A stretch of DNA of 64,000 nt from Luzula sylvatica. Taxonomy: Eukaryota; Streptophyta; Magnoliopsida; Poales; Juncaceae. The stretch lies in NCBI GenBank assembly GCA_946800325.1, contig OX326959.1, positions 11,748,862-11,812,861 on the forward strand, given 5' to 3'. Positions 22,538 to 34,703 of the stretch are shown in pieces. Under the pieces are notes generated by a model. That model was not told where the DNA came from. It did no database searches and saw only the letters and a list, made by a program, of their open reading frames with translations. Position numbers and translations under genes: made by a program. Within the stretch, counting starts at the first letter, position 1. Every line of letters begins with the position of its first letter.

Positions 22538-22840
22538 GCGTCATGACGCAAGGAATATTGCGTCATGACGCACAGACTGTGGAACTAGCCGTTACGCTGG
22601 TGTTTATTCAAAACTCTTGTGTTCCGTCATGACGCACACGAACGTGCGTCATGATGGTAGCATGTGTACTTGAGGGTTCGTTCTAACCCTTGAATGGTTC
22701 GTTGTAACGAACCTCTACTGTGATATTTACTCACTTGGTCTGTCATGACGCATGGTCAGTGCGTCATGACGGACTGTACAATATTTTTCTCAAGAGTTGT
22801 TATAGCGTCATGACGCTTGGATTGGTCTGTCGTGACGCTA
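22538..22840 (-). promoter_or_regulatory. Cluster of eight CGTCATGACG palindromes
   Basis: Full or near copies at 22538, 22560, 22625, 22646, 22741, 22761, 22805 and about 22829. Each pairs two TGACG half-sites tail to tail. TGACG is the core of as-1/TGA-bZIP binding sites. Position upstream of a TATA box suggests an LTR enhancer. The binding protein is an inference. Confidence 0.65.
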
Positions 22841-22869
22841 TACAACTCAAGACACATTTTCTCAACGCT

Positions 22870-23568
22870 TGGATTGGAGTACAATAAAATTTAATATTTT
22901 TTTTTCAAAACGCGTGTCAGAATTTTATATTAAAAAAATATTCTCTTCCAAAATGTACCCGTCGAATTCTCCATTATAAAACAATTACATTTAATTAACG
23001 TGATAATTAAAACATATAATTAAATATTCATTAAAATTTGTTCAAATGTACGAATTAAAACTTATAATTAAATAAGTATTAATTATGTATTAAATTAACA
23101 GCCAACATGTATTAGTTATTATTTTAATTAAACGTATTAATTAGATCACATGATGTTATGGTAAAATTTGGGAAAAATATATCATATTTTCAACTAAAAT
23201 TTTACAAATGAACTGGCGAGATTTAAAATCCCGTTATGGGTTATTTTTGAAATATTATCAAAAAAGAGGTTATTTTTGGAATATTTTCCAAAAAAAATTA
23301 GTTTTTGAATTTTGATTCCATAAGGAGCTACATGCATAAATGCTCCTAGTCATAACACCTTGTTAGTTTTTGTAAAAGAAAGCAAAAACGATGGTGTACA
23401 TGGAATGATTTCTATTTTATAGGAAGCTGATAGCACAAAAATGGAAACGGGACAAGGCTCAGTAGATGAGGCTGATGATCCCCTTCCTCCTATCTTCCCT
23501 CTCTCTTCTTATTGGTCTCGTACTCTGGTTAGACTGGTCAACTTGGCCTGAGAAATTTGCAAAAAGAA
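22870..23568. other. AT-rich spacer, no gene seen
   Basis: Short inverted AT motifs and T runs only. 23340-23560 is of more balanced composition, but no coding potential was recognised. Confidence 0.5.
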
Positions 23569-23571
23569 CAA

Positions 23572-24455
23572 GGGGGCGTTTGGTTGGAGCTTTAGAATGA
23601 GAATGCCTTGGCATACTCCATCATGGATTTCATTCCCATGTTTGGTTTGCACGTCAGGTAATAAAGTAAGATAATACTTTATTCCATAGGGCATAATTGA
23701 TGGGAATATGATTACCACAAAAATTGGTGGCTTTTCTTTATTTCCATGAGAGAAAAAAATAATATTTTACATCATATTGTGCTTATAAAAACAATATATT
23801 TATAAAAATAACATATTAATACTAAATTGTTGTTATAAAAAATACTTGGAATAAATTAAAAAATATAACAAAATAAATCATTGCAATTATAAAATAAATA
23901 ATTCGTCAAAATACAAAATAACCAAATTAGTTTAATTAATATTCCTTGAATTTTTCCATTGATTAAATATTTGTTCGGCTAGAGTATCTCTCCAATGTGT
24001 TCCCTCGTCACTTGTTTCGATATATCTAATTCGATTATTCTCTATCTCATCCGCCGACTGAGATAATATTCTCTATCTCATCCGCCGGTTAATAATTATG
24101 CACTTTGGGTGCTTGGTGGTCGCAAATAGTAGTGTTTTGAGTAATCAATTTTATAATAATATGTTGCTTGATTTATAATATTTTGTTGACAATAAATTAT
24201 TATTTTTATAATTGAAATTATCTTTTTGGATGAATGATTTATTTTATAACAGAAATTTAGTATAAATATATTAGTTTTGTAAATATAGAATGTTTAAAAC
24301 TTTTATATTTGTAATGAAAATAACATGTCATGGAATAAATATTGTTCTAACCAAACATAGTAATTGAGTATGACAGGGAATAGTATGGCTTGGCATTAAA
24401 TTTCTTGGCATACTTTATGCCAATGCATTCTTCAAAGCTCCAACCAAACGCCCCC
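23572..24455. mobile_element. TIR element with GGGGGCGTTTGGTTGGAG ends
   Basis: The left end GGGGGCGTTTGGTTGGAGC is mirrored by the right end, and CAA flanks both sides (23569-23571, 24456-24458), a 3-bp target duplication. 884 bp, AT-rich, no transposase. Termini and the 3-bp duplication resemble PIF/Harbinger-type elements. Related fragments with GGGCGTTTGATTCG and GGGCGTTTGGTTCGAG occur at about 33337 and 37380. Confidence 0.75.
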
Positions 24456-24458
24456 CAA

Positions 24459-25554
24459 GGATAATTTAAAAAAAAACACTTTCCTGAATATTTAAAGAAA
24501 TCTGCTACATTTTTTAAGTCTCTCTCTCACACACACACACACACAGGTGGATATGAATAGAGTTGCAAAATGTGACTCGACCTGAAAAAATGACTCGAGA
24601 CCAAAAAATATATGATTAGTACATTTTTCGTCCCATTGAAAAAATATTTTTTCACTTCTTGTTTTCAAGCTGGGGCTGAAATGCCTCTCTGTACTACGAA
24701 AGTTCTAAGATAGGCTGTCTTGCTTCATGTTCTTGTCAAATAACATTTTGTCATTTGACACAAAAATTAACTAAGATCAACAAGTGCGGGTTTTGGTTTA
24801 TAATTATTTGAGTTGTTGCGTTTGAACTTTGAATCACCCTAACTCTGAATTTGTGAGCTGATGATATGTTGGAGGAAACTGACTTTCAATGAAAACATGA
24901 GAGCGATACCTGAACCCGATTCGATACGGATCTGAATCGGGTTCAAAAGAAACGCAGAATTAGATCAATGATTTGCTGCGGAACATGCATAAGAAACTAA
25001 GATGTCTACTGCTGAAACAGCCCATACGAAACATGGACTCATGCCAGTCGATTTGGCAGCAAAATTTGCTGTTTGGATTCGTTTTTGTGGGCTGGACGGG
25101 TCAGTTGCAGAGAAGTGCAGTATCGGGTCCGAATTACATCTGAAACGGGACTAATTGTATGTTCCGAATGGGTTTAGAAGTCGTAGCCATGGTGCTCGAC
25201 AAAATGTCTTAGGTGATTTTGTAAACAAGGTAAAGTGAAAATGACAGAAAAGTCGATGTAAGAAATGGTATGGTATTACAGAATTGAAAGTAAATGTAGG
25301 TGATGTATTGCGCTCTTGTTGATGGATATTGCGAGATTAAGATTGGTACCGGTCAGAATTGTGCCGGATCATGAGGTGAGAACTTTATTCAAATCACGTT
25401 AATTATGATGTGTTAGTCCATTTGGTTATATCTTCGTGATTTTGATACGCAGTTGTTAAGTAAGGATATAACTATTTAGGGTTTTGGGGTTAAAACATGA
25501 AAGCAGTTAATACAATTCAAATAGTATATCCTAAATTATAATATACAGAGTAGT
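24459..25554. other. Intergenic, no gene recognised
   Basis: A short CT/CA microsatellite lies at 24518-24546. 24830-24900 (GAGCTGATGATATGTTGGA) is similar to 27417-27470, suggesting an old dispersed repeat. No domain is recognisable in 24900-25350, although it is the most G+C-balanced part. Confidence 0.45.
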
Positions 25555-25795
25555 GATGTACATCCTCTAGTACTTTTCCTCAAATGTTTTGATGACGTGG
25601 ATATGATTGAATATCTTAAAAATTAACGCATGAATACATGTTTTAACATCTTAATTTATGATTTGAATATCTTAATTTATGATTGAACATCAAATTAAGA
25701 TGTCAAATCATGAATAAATGTGTCAATTCTTGAGGTGTTAAACCTTATCAACGTCATCAAGGCTTTTGTGGGAGAGGTGGTATGTCCAACATCTT
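25555..25795. mobile_element. MITE with inverted arms (second family)
   Basis: The left arm (TGATGTACATCC ... TTGATGACGTGG-like) is mirrored by the right arm ending GGTATGTCCAACATC. The centre is AT-rich around AATTTATGATTTGA. Related arms occur at 37915-37990 (ATGTTGGACATACCCCC, CTTGATGACGTGGC), at about 35480 and at about 40195. Confidence 0.6.
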
Positions 25796-25874
25796 CTTAA
25801 AATAAATAGAAGAACGAGCAAGTAAATGGATTAATGGAAGAATAAAATAGTATATTATAAGAATTAAAATAGTG

Positions 25875-26010
25875 CAAATGGACTCATATCCTAGTTGGTT
25901 GAGTGTGAGACACAAAAAAATCATATGTTGTGAGATGTTGTGGGTTCAAGTTTCATTGACATCAATATATTAAGGACTACCGAGCCTTCTACATTTATTC
26001 TAAAAAAAAA
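25875..26010 (+). mobile_element. SINE with perfect 13-bp target duplication
   Basis: 136 bases flanked by AATTAAAATAGTG at 25862-25874 and 26011-26023. It has a box A-like TAGTTGGTTGAGTG, a box B-like GGTTCAAGTTTC and a terminal A9 tail, the layout of tRNA-derived plant SINEs transcribed by RNA polymerase III. Confidence 0.85.
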
Positions 26011-26084
26011 AATTAAAATAGTGTGTTCAAAGAATAAATATTACATTATATATAAAATGTATATATTGAAGAATAAAAACAAAT

Positions 26085-26225
26085 ACATAATTGGAATATT
26101 GAAGGAATAAATTGATGTACTGAATGAATAAAATGGTTTATTGAATGAATAAAATAGTATATTGAAATGGTAAAATTGGAATATTGAATGAATGAAATGG
26201 TATATTGAAAGATTGAAATGGTAAA
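26085..26225. repeat. Imperfect minisatellite of about 22-25 bases
   Basis: Six or so variants of TATTGAATGAATAAAATGG. The open frame on the minus strand across it is repeat-derived. Confidence 0.7.
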
Positions 26226-26229
26226 ATTT

Positions 26230-26900
26230 AGTGCGGTAGGTTGTGGTTACTTTAGAACAGCGAAAACTTTGATGTAATTTGTTTTGGCAAGAAACAAAAA
26301 AAAAAATTGTACAAAGAGGAAAACAAATAACAAAAACGAAAAATAAGACTGAGTGAGGAAGTAATACTTTTGTTGGACTTAATTGGCGATACCAAATTAT
26401 TTGTTTATTGACTATTAATATTTTATCTTCCTTATTTTGCTTATTTGGATTCAAAACAGTATATCATATTTTGATTATATAAAGGGTCTAAACTAAACAA
26501 CTTTTTCTTTTCTTATGTTATGATTTTAAATTAGCCCTATTTGAATAATACTTACAAAAATGAATGAGATGCGAGACCAAAAAATGCAAAGCTTCATGTA
26601 GAAATGTGATTAACTGTTTGTAAATTATGATTAACTGTTAATATTGTTAATATTTAATTTTAAGAAATTCCAAAAGGTCACTTTTTTGTTTAGTTTTATT
26701 CATTCATATTTAGATAATTTCAAAATTGACTACATTCTAAGGAGTTCTGTCCAAAAATATATTTAGCTACTTATTGTCGTGTGGAATGGAGTGTGGAATG
26801 TAGAGTTTGATAAAAATCATAAAACTATATTTAATATATATCAATACCGACATGCCATACTCACGTACTTGTATAATGTAATTTTAATTTTAATTATAAA
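26230..26900. other. AT-rich spacer, no gene seen
   Basis: No recognisable coding sequence or repeat beyond A/T runs. Confidence 0.5.
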
Positions 26901-26913
26901 GGGCTTTTCTTTT

Positions 26914-27190
26914 GGAAAAATATAGGGTGTCTTCCACACACATCTCATCCCAAGATCATTGATGAGATGAACATGGAAGGTTAATTGAATTGATTAGCAC
27001 TTTAATTAAGAATTAATTTACAAGTCAATTTATTTTAATATGTTAATATTAATACATGTTAATTAACATGTTAATTTAATTAAATGATCAATTAATCCGT
27101 TAATTTATTAAATTAAAAATATTAATTAATTTAACTAAACATATTTTTCCACTTCATCAAGAATGTTTAAGTGAGTTATGGGGCTTTATA
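26914..27190. mobile_element. Diverged member of the 304-bp MITE family
   Basis: It keeps the GGAAAAATATAG end, TGATGAGATG and CTTCATCAAGAATG in inverted order, and the AT core TTAATATTAATACATG. It is more degraded than the copies at 974 and 39718. No clear target duplication. Confidence 0.6.
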
Positions 27191-27924
27191 AATAAAACTG
27201 TTACTATATAAAAACCAATAATGAAATTAGGAAAAGCAAATGGATGATACTGAGAAAATGCATAAGAACTGTATGACTAAAAATGTGAAATGCCATGCAA
27301 AGTTTATTTTGATTAAGACCATTTTGAATGAGATGGGTAGTTAAAAAGAGATGCAAAATAAAGTTGCATAATCTATACATCTTATATCATCACATTACTG
27401 ATTATTTTATTGTTAGTTCGTGAGCTCATGATATGTTGGAAGAAACTGATTTGTAAAGAAAACATCAAAGCGAGTGATATGACCATTAAAAAATTTCAGC
27501 TTACTTGTATAATTTTCGAAATTAAACCTAAAAAGATTGTGGTGTATCATGTATGGAAATACGATTTTGATGATATATAGAAAGTTGAACCGGAAATGCG
27601 AGTTCAAAAGCAGACCCATGAAGCACCACCTTAAAGTAGGATTGTATTTTATACTACTAGCTGTATACACCCGTATATGCATCTTTGTAATAAATCAGTT
27701 CAAGACATACTAAAGCCCAATATTAATACATTAAAAGACTATTGGACCCGAATTGTACTTATCGGATTCGTATTTTAAAACAACTAGAAACTCCTCGCAT
27801 AATTGGCATGAAGGTATATTTGGTAAGATATCTTCTTGAATATTTGTTGTAATGATTTTGTTTTCATTGATTTCTAAAAGTATAGTATTTATGTCATGAA
27901 TGTTTTCATATGAATGGTTTTATC
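27191..27924. other. Intergenic, no gene recognised
   Basis: Contains the 27417-27480 relative of 24840-24905. Otherwise plain AT-rich sequence. Confidence 0.45.
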
Positions 27925-28465
27925 CATAGTTGTTCAATTCGCGAATAATACGCGTATAATTTACGAATAATTACGTATTACGAATAATATACGTATTGAC
28001 GTTTCCGTACTCAACCTGATTAATAATTCACGTATTTTATAATATTTAAAAAAAACACGAATAATACACGTATTTTCGTATAATACGTTTTTTTTAGAAG
28101 AAAAAATATGAATTTTTAAAATAAATAAAAAAACATAAATTTCCAAAAATAATTAAGAAAATTAAAATATCCATATATAAATTTATGATTTTGAACTAAA
28201 ATAAATTTTGTTTAATAAAATAATTATAATTTTGAATTATTTATGAATAAACAAATACACATTTATATACTTATATATACCGAATGATTGCATATGTATT
28301 ATGTAAAATAAACATAACTATAGACGAATTACCGAATTGACGAATTATTAGCGTATTGCATTTTATTTGACCGAATATTTGACCGACTTGAAAAACGTTT
28401 GATCCAAATTATACACGAACGTATTACGTACCGTATTATTCGCGTATCACGATTGACTAACTATG
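27925..28465. mobile_element. 541-bp TIR element (hAT-type 8-bp duplication)
   Basis: The left end CATAGTTGTTCAATTCG is mirrored by a right end reading CATAGTTAGTCAATCG on the other strand. The flanks are GTTTTATC (27917-27924 and 28466-28473). Subterminal regions are rich in CGCGAATAATACG/TACGTATTA motifs. Non-autonomous. Confidence 0.8.
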
Positions 28466-28811
28466 GTTTTATCATTTGTGTGGTTTGTTGTTTTCGCTTG
28501 TGGTGCTTGTGGTGAATTTTTGAAATAATATTGATCAAATAAAATAAATAGTTAGGAACCAAGTCAAATATAATTATTCAGTGCACACTACAATTAAGAA
28601 GCGTTGGTATAGTTGTGTTTTAAATTTTTAATGGATACTAGGATGAACCCGCCGCAACGCGCCGGGTACAGATTTGTTGAAAGAAATTATGAAGATTAAT
28701 ATTGTAAATATCATTATGAAGATTAATATGTCTCCTTAAAAACAAAAAATATCATATTTATCCTTCCAAAAATAAAAATATCATATTCGCCCTGTCCAGA
28801 AAATCTAAAAT

Positions 28812-29146
28812 GGGCATGTTTGATTTGAGGGATTTTGGTGGATATGGACACCAAAATACAGGATTTGTTTCAAATCCATTGTTTGTTTTAGGAAAAAATC
28901 TGATTTTGGTCCCTAACAAATACCTAACAAATACCGAAATGTTCAACTTGCCCCCTGACTTTTTTTTTTGTTCATTTTGCTCCCTAAACTTGTTATTTTT
29001 GTTTTATTTGACCCCTCCGTCAAATATCTCCTGCCCCCCGGATTAAAATACCGTTAAACCATGTTATTTAATACTATTTTTTACCCGACCCGAAATGATT
29101 AACCCGACCCAATATTTTTCTACCCGATCCGTTTATTAACTATTTG

Positions 29147-29182
<36 letters not shown>

Positions 29183-31689
29183 ACAACAGCACTCTCTCTC
29201 AAACCCTCCTTTCTCTCGCCTACGGCAGCACCGTCTCCCTCACATCTGTCGCTCACAACAGCACTCGTGGTTTCTCCATCTCCATCCCGACCATCTCCAT
29301 CTCCCACAGCCATCAGGTCAATTTGTATTGTGTTAAATCGTTTTTTAGGGTTTTGTTGAATCGTTTTTTCTGTTTTGTTGAATCGTTTTTTTGCTAGTTA
29401 CGCCAATTTGCTGGTTACGAAAAAGAGAGGCGAGAGAAAGAGAAATTTGCGAGAGAGGAGAGAAAATAATTGCTGTGAGCGGAGGGAGCAGCAGCAGCCA
29501 GAGAAAATAATTGGAGAGAGAGCAAATTTGGAGAGAACTAGAGAAAGGGGGCAATTTGAGAGTATAAGTCAGGGAGAGAAAGGGGGCAATAGTTGGAGAG
29601 TGAGCGAGAGAAAGGGGAGAGAGCAGCAGCGCCAGAGAAGAGAGTGTGAGCGGAGGGAGAGAAAGGAGGGTTTGAGAGAGTAAGTCACGGGGCAATTTGA
29701 TTTAACGGGTAGGGTTAATGACGGGTCGGGTAACTAATGGGTCGGGTAGAATATAAGTATAAAATAATGGATTTAACGGTTAGATAACCCGGGGGGCAGG
29801 AGGTATTTGACGGAGGGGCCAAATAAAACAAAAATAACAAGTTTAGGGGGCAAAATGAACAAAAAAAAAAGTCAGGGGGCAAGTTGAATATTTCGATATT
29901 TGTTACGGACTAAAGTCAGGGGGCAAGCTTGAAATCCAGGGATAACGTTATACATCAAAAAAATTTGTATAACAAAATACAGGGAGAGCTATCGTCCCTG
30001 TATTTCATCTAAGCATTGGAAAGCTTCTTCCAAGTTGCTCTTCTCTCCCTCTTAAAATACTTGGCCCTCTTCTCCTCCATTTCTCTCCCATCGTACTCTT
30101 CGCCGATCTTGCCCATTCGCCAGAGAGGGACTCCCATCCGCTTTTCAGCACAAAGGGAGCACATAAGGACTCCCTTCCTCCACGGAAGGACTCGCCAAAT
30201 TTTCCTCTTCGGCACAGGACTCCCCTTTTTAGCTCTTCGGCACAAAAGGACTCGCATGCCCTTTCTCTATCATGCTCTCCGCCAAGCTTGCCCACTCACC
30301 GGAGAAGAACTAATACATCTTCGTTTGCTATTTCGAGGTGATTTTTCTTATTCGTGTCTCGGTTAGTTGATTTATATATTGAATTAGTACCGATGAATAC
30401 TTTGTATTGCGATTAGTGTTTCAATTAAGATTTAAAGGTGTCAATTAGGATTAAATAGTGTCAATTAAGATTCAATTATTGGTTAATTGGGATTAAAAAG
30501 TGTCAATTGAGATTCAATAATCTGTTTGCTATTTTAATCTTTGTTATAATCTGTTTGCTATTAAAAAGTACCGATGAATACTTCGCTTGCTTTCTCCATC
30601 ATGTGTCTTACTGATAGAAAATGTGATGATTTAAATAATAATTACATAGTAGTTACAGTCAATTGGGTTAAAATGTAATGGTTTGAAATGATTAACAACA
30701 AAACTGTTTGCTATTATAATTCTAGAGTTTATCATCAAATAAGATTGCTAATTTGGGTTAAATGAGATTCGTAAAATCTGAAATTAAGTTATGATGCCTC
30801 TACATACTAATGTTTCAAGCTCAATTGTTGAGCTTAATTGGTAATTCTAAGATAATTAGCTAATTGTTTTGGTGAATTTAGATTCATATCAAAATTTCCT
30901 GTAATTTGGGTTTTTTAATTGAGTCCCTGTAGTATTTGATTAATGTTTTAATTAGCCCATGTAGAATTAAGGAACATATTGCATTATTAATTCTGGTTTT
31001 ATTAAGGATCCTTTTATTAATTGTTTGATTAATTTGATAAATTGTTCTCATTCCTGGAGAAGTCCAAATTAAATGAAATGAAGAAGTCGAGCATCGGGGA
31101 TCAACTATGATGAGAGAACGCCGTCATGAAGCTCGAGAGCCGGTCTTGATTATAAATGATATAACGAGACAAATGTGAAAAAAATATTGAATTAATGAAA
31201 TTAAATTTTATGTTAATTTATATTTATGTAATTTTCGATCGTATTAGTTTTTTCGTATTAGTGGTGTGGTAAAAGAGAATCTCATTTTGTAGTAGTTGTA
31301 CAAATTAAATCTTATTTGTGATAATTATTCTTAATTGTGGTAATTTTGCAAGTTAAACTTCAATTTAATTAACATTTTATTATTTTAAATATTGAAATAT
31401 TATAGTGTCATTGTGTTAATCAAGGATTGATTTTACAATACTATTCATCCTACAACTAACAAAAAGTAATTGCATTGTTTAATTATCAATTAAATCTATT
31501 ATATAACTAACTAGAATCAAAGATCAAATTCATGTATTTTGCAACAAAAATCAAACAATGGACTTTCATATACATGATTTAGAATCCATCTAATCAAACA
31601 ACTAGCATGTGTTCTCAAATACATGTATAGTCAAGTACATGTATTTGATTTATCCATGTATTCCAAAATCTTTCAAATCAAACATGCCC
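28812..31689. mobile_element. 2.9-kb TIR element (GGGCATGTTTGATTTGA ends)
   Basis: GGGCATGTTTGATTTGAGGG on the left is mirrored by GGGCATGTTTGATTTGAAAG on the reverse of the right end. AAT flanks both sides (28809-28811, 31690-31692). The termini resemble PIF/Harbinger-type elements. A separate fold-back lies inside at about 28905-29940. 30010-30310 has a balanced composition with repeated AGGACTC motifs, but no transposase could be recognised. Confidence 0.7.
28905..29940. mobile_element. Fold-back element with long inverted arms
   Basis: The arms are about 200-250 bases: CAACTTGCCCCCTGAC, GTTCATTTTGC, CTTGTTATTTTTGT and ACCCGACCC on the left recur in reverse complement on the right at 29700-29920. 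The inner CT-rich part (29150-29330) also opposes a GA-rich part (29410-29690). Long arms suit a Mutator-like element. Exact ends and target duplication were not resolved. Confidence 0.7.
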
Positions 31690-31692
31690 AAT

Positions 31693-32940
31693 ATCATCTT
31701 TAATGAACCCATACAAAATATATAAATTTTAACTTGCTGTCAAAGAATGAACGAACTAATGTTTCCAAATTTTATATATTACTCCAGGATAATGTTGAAA
31801 AACATAGAATTTTCTGCAAAAGATACGCCAATGCATGCACCTCATCGCCCAGCATATCAGCTTATCAGTTTAAAATATATTAAAAAATATGTCATTGTAA
31901 AATTAATTAATATTTAATAATACCTCGACAAATTCAATAATTCATTCGACTCATTTCCCAATATCTTTTTGCTTCCAATTTGTCTTTATGAAAATCATTT
32001 AAAATATTCATGAATATTTCTTTCAAATCAGATCCTCCTCTTGTATGTTCGATAGGTCCACAAACTCACAAGAAATTGCATTGAAATATCTTTTGCTATT
32101 TGAATTAAATTCATCTTGTTTATTCACATTTTTCACGAGATTTTCTGAATGTTCGATTAATGTGCTGAAATTTCGGTTTAGTTGGGTGAATTCAAATTCG
32201 ATCCGCGATGCAAAATTCTTGACACGAAACTTTGAGAGGCTTAACTGGATTTCAAGAGGAGAAATGACCCTTCGATAGGCTTGACTGGATTTTGAACAGA
32301 GAAAAGCCCATTTGAACAAAAGCAAGGTTGCAATGTTGGCTTAAAATATTACATAGCCCAAAATCTCAAACTTGACTCATGGCTTCTAGACATGCTTTCA
32401 CGCAAGGGCAATTTAGTCCTTTTACAAGTCTGGATGCTTCCAGCTTCCTGGTCTGAGGAGCTTGGCGTCACTCGTCACTCTCGGTCTCTGCCGTTTCGCT
32501 CTTTCAGGCTATACGGGGTGTTGAATCTGAACTCATCTCGTAAGAGTAAGAGCACATCCTTTATATTTCTCATCTATCTTTAATCTCGTTTTTATTTTTA
32601 TTTTTGTTTTTGATTTTGAATGTGTTTGGATCTCAATCCCAAGTGAGATCTGGAAGCCCTTAATGCATTTGCAAGGGGAATCCTTTTCTCATTTTTATTC
32701 TCTTATTCTACTTCTATTTTTCCATATCTTCTTTGATTTCTTCAAATGGGAACTGAAATAGAACACAAATATCTGGTAAAATGTAGATTTTTATTTTTTA
32801 TTTTGAGAGGATCTGACCCTTACTGTAAGCAAATTTGATTTTTATATATCCGGAGGACTCTTTTTATGCTACTAATATCATGCTTGATTTGGGGCATTTC
32901 GAAGAACATTGATTTTCTACAAGTATCTCATCAATGTGTA
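31693..32940. other. Intergenic; possible decayed exon at 32360-32545
   Basis: 32360-32545 is markedly less AT-rich (CGTCACTCGTCACTCTCGG, CTGCCGTTTCGC) and ends in a good donor, CATCTC|GTAAGAG. It looks like a 5' leader or first exon of a plant gene, but no downstream coding sequence follows. A minus-strand open frame at 32023-32325 has no recognisable domain. Confidence 0.35.
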
Positions 32941-32958
32941 TGATTTGTCAAGGTGTGT

Positions 32959-33001
32959 GTGGGACCCACAGTACAGCGATGTGCTGCGTGTTCCATGGAA
33001 C
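32959..33001. repeat. Array core 1
   Basis: GTGGGACCCAC (32959-32969) then GTTCCATGGAAC (32990-33001). Confidence 0.8.
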
Positions 33002-33151
33002 CATTCATGACAGATCTACACTCTTTATATTAGATGATTCTTTAAGACTTAGGGTTTTTGTTTATTCTTCTTATTATTAGAATTCATGTCATTATTATTC
33101 CCTTCCTCTTATGATTTCTACTATGTAGTGTGTATATCTGTCTCCGTGTGT

Positions 33152-33196
33152 GTGGGACCCACAACACTGAACTATCTGCTGTGTGTTCCACGGAAC
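33152..33196. repeat. Array core 2
   Basis: GTGGGACCCAC (33152-33162) then GTTCCACGGAAC (33185-33196), one base off the palindrome. Confidence 0.8.
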
Positions 33197-33336
33197 CATT
33201 GATGACAAATTCACGCTGTTTTGTTATCAGCTTTTAGTTACGTTTTTCTTTTGTTTCTTCCTTTATTTCGTCTCGCCCCTTCATTTTGGCAGTGAGATTT
33301 ATGAATGGCACTTTTTGGGGGTTTTAAGGCTTAAAG

Positions 33337-33430
33337 GGCGTTTGATTCGTGCTTCAAAATTAGTATTAGTTGGCATTCATCCTAATTCATTCTATTACCA
33401 TGTTTGGTTTGAACACTATGTAATAAAGTA
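33337..33430. mobile_element. Fragment related to the 23572 TIR element
   Basis: GGGCGTTTGATTCG, followed by a CATGTTTGGTTTG block and TAATAAAGTAA, as in 23572-23670. No right end was found. Confidence 0.45.
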
Positions 33431-33750
33431 AAGTTTAGTGGTGATTTTTGTCTCGGTTGTGGCAAATTATAAGATGGCTTGGTTTCGTAATGAGCTTTTT
33501 GAACCAAATTTTGGTGTATTTGGGGAATTTAGAGTGGACAAATATAATTTTTTCGAGATAAAGTTCGGTTGCATTGAGGCTTAAATGAGCATATATGAAG
33601 CTGTTACTATGTTTCTTTCTCTCCTCTCCCTTCGATTTATTTTCGTACTTATATATTTTGATTTGTGTTGTCTGTTTCTTCTCTCAACAATCCGGGTTTT
33701 CTACTCTGCTTCTTGTGTTTTTTACTCTGCTCTTTCCTCCCTCCTATTTC

Positions 33751-33754
<4 letters not shown>

Positions 33755-33787
<33 letters not shown>
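33755..33787. repeat. (CT)n microsatellite
   Basis: About 16 CT units in the local array. Confidence 0.9.
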
Positions 33788-33790
<3 letters not shown>

Positions 33791-34055
33791 TTTATTTTTT
33801 TATGAGATTGGAGCCTGATTAGAAACGAAAATTAAAGTGATGGAGAGGTTTATGAAAACCAGCTCATTTCGTTGGGCTTTTTTGAATTTGAAGGGATGGT
33901 ATAATTATCCTTTATAATTAAAGTATCGGGACTCTTTACTCCAAGCAACATTGATATTATTTATTTTAAGGGCATGTTTGATCTAAAGTATTTTAGAGAA
34001 ATACATGGTAATTTTACTACTAGAGCGTTTGTATTGTGTATTTGTCTCGATGTGT

Positions 34056-34088
34056 GTGGGACCCACATTGCTGTGTGTTCCATGGAAC
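34056..34088. repeat. Array core 3
   Basis: GTGGGACCCAC (34056-34066) then GTTCCATGGAAC (34077-34088). The spacer is 10 bases shorter than in core 1. Confidence 0.8.
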
Positions 34089-34440
34089 CATTGATGACAA
34101 ATTCACACTCTTTATGTAATATCTGTTCTCATAATTAATTGGCACAGTTTCACGTGTACCCCTGCAAAACATCAAAATCCAATAAAATGGATCAAGGAAC
34201 TAGGGTTGTAAGTTGTAAATGGACCAGATTCGGGTTGAATCCTTCCAAATCCAACAAAATTGACAATCTTCCTTTCTCTCTCCATCCATCTGTTTATAAT
34301 CTATATAGTTTTATGCTCCTTTGTGCTTGTTTTGAATTGTTTTTATATTGCTTTGGTTTCTGATTTTTATGGGGCTGTGATTTCAAAATGAAATAAGACC
34401 AAACAAGACCCAATATTCCTCATTTATATATATGAGCCCT

Positions 34441-34442
<2 letters not shown>

Positions 34443-34496
<54 letters not shown>
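34443..34496. repeat. (CT)n microsatellite
   Basis: About 27 CT units. The homologous position in the repeat at 39272-39312 is also a CT tract. Confidence 0.9.
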
Positions 34497-34703
34497 ACCA
34501 TTTTGCATCCATATTATTTTCGGATCCCGAGTCTGATATGGTTTAGACTCGATCTCGAGAGATGCATAATTGGCCGAGTTGTATTCTGTGTGTGAAATGG
34601 GGGCAGTGGTTATAAAAGAAAATGAAAGCGGTGGAGTGGTTTATGGACTTGTTTGATTTGATGGTTTTATGTGGATTTTGGCTACATATATGCGCCCCTC
34701 TCT

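Noticed and set aside
28640..28680. GC-rich ACCCGCCGCAACGCGCCGGG as a Helitron end
   Set aside because: Hairpin pairing is imperfect, no CTRR terminus or partner end was found, and no insertion site could be read.
29144..29695. Ser/Leu-rich and Arg/Glu-rich open frames on both strands
   Set aside because: They translate the CT-rich and GA-rich halves of a fold-back element; composition alone keeps them open.
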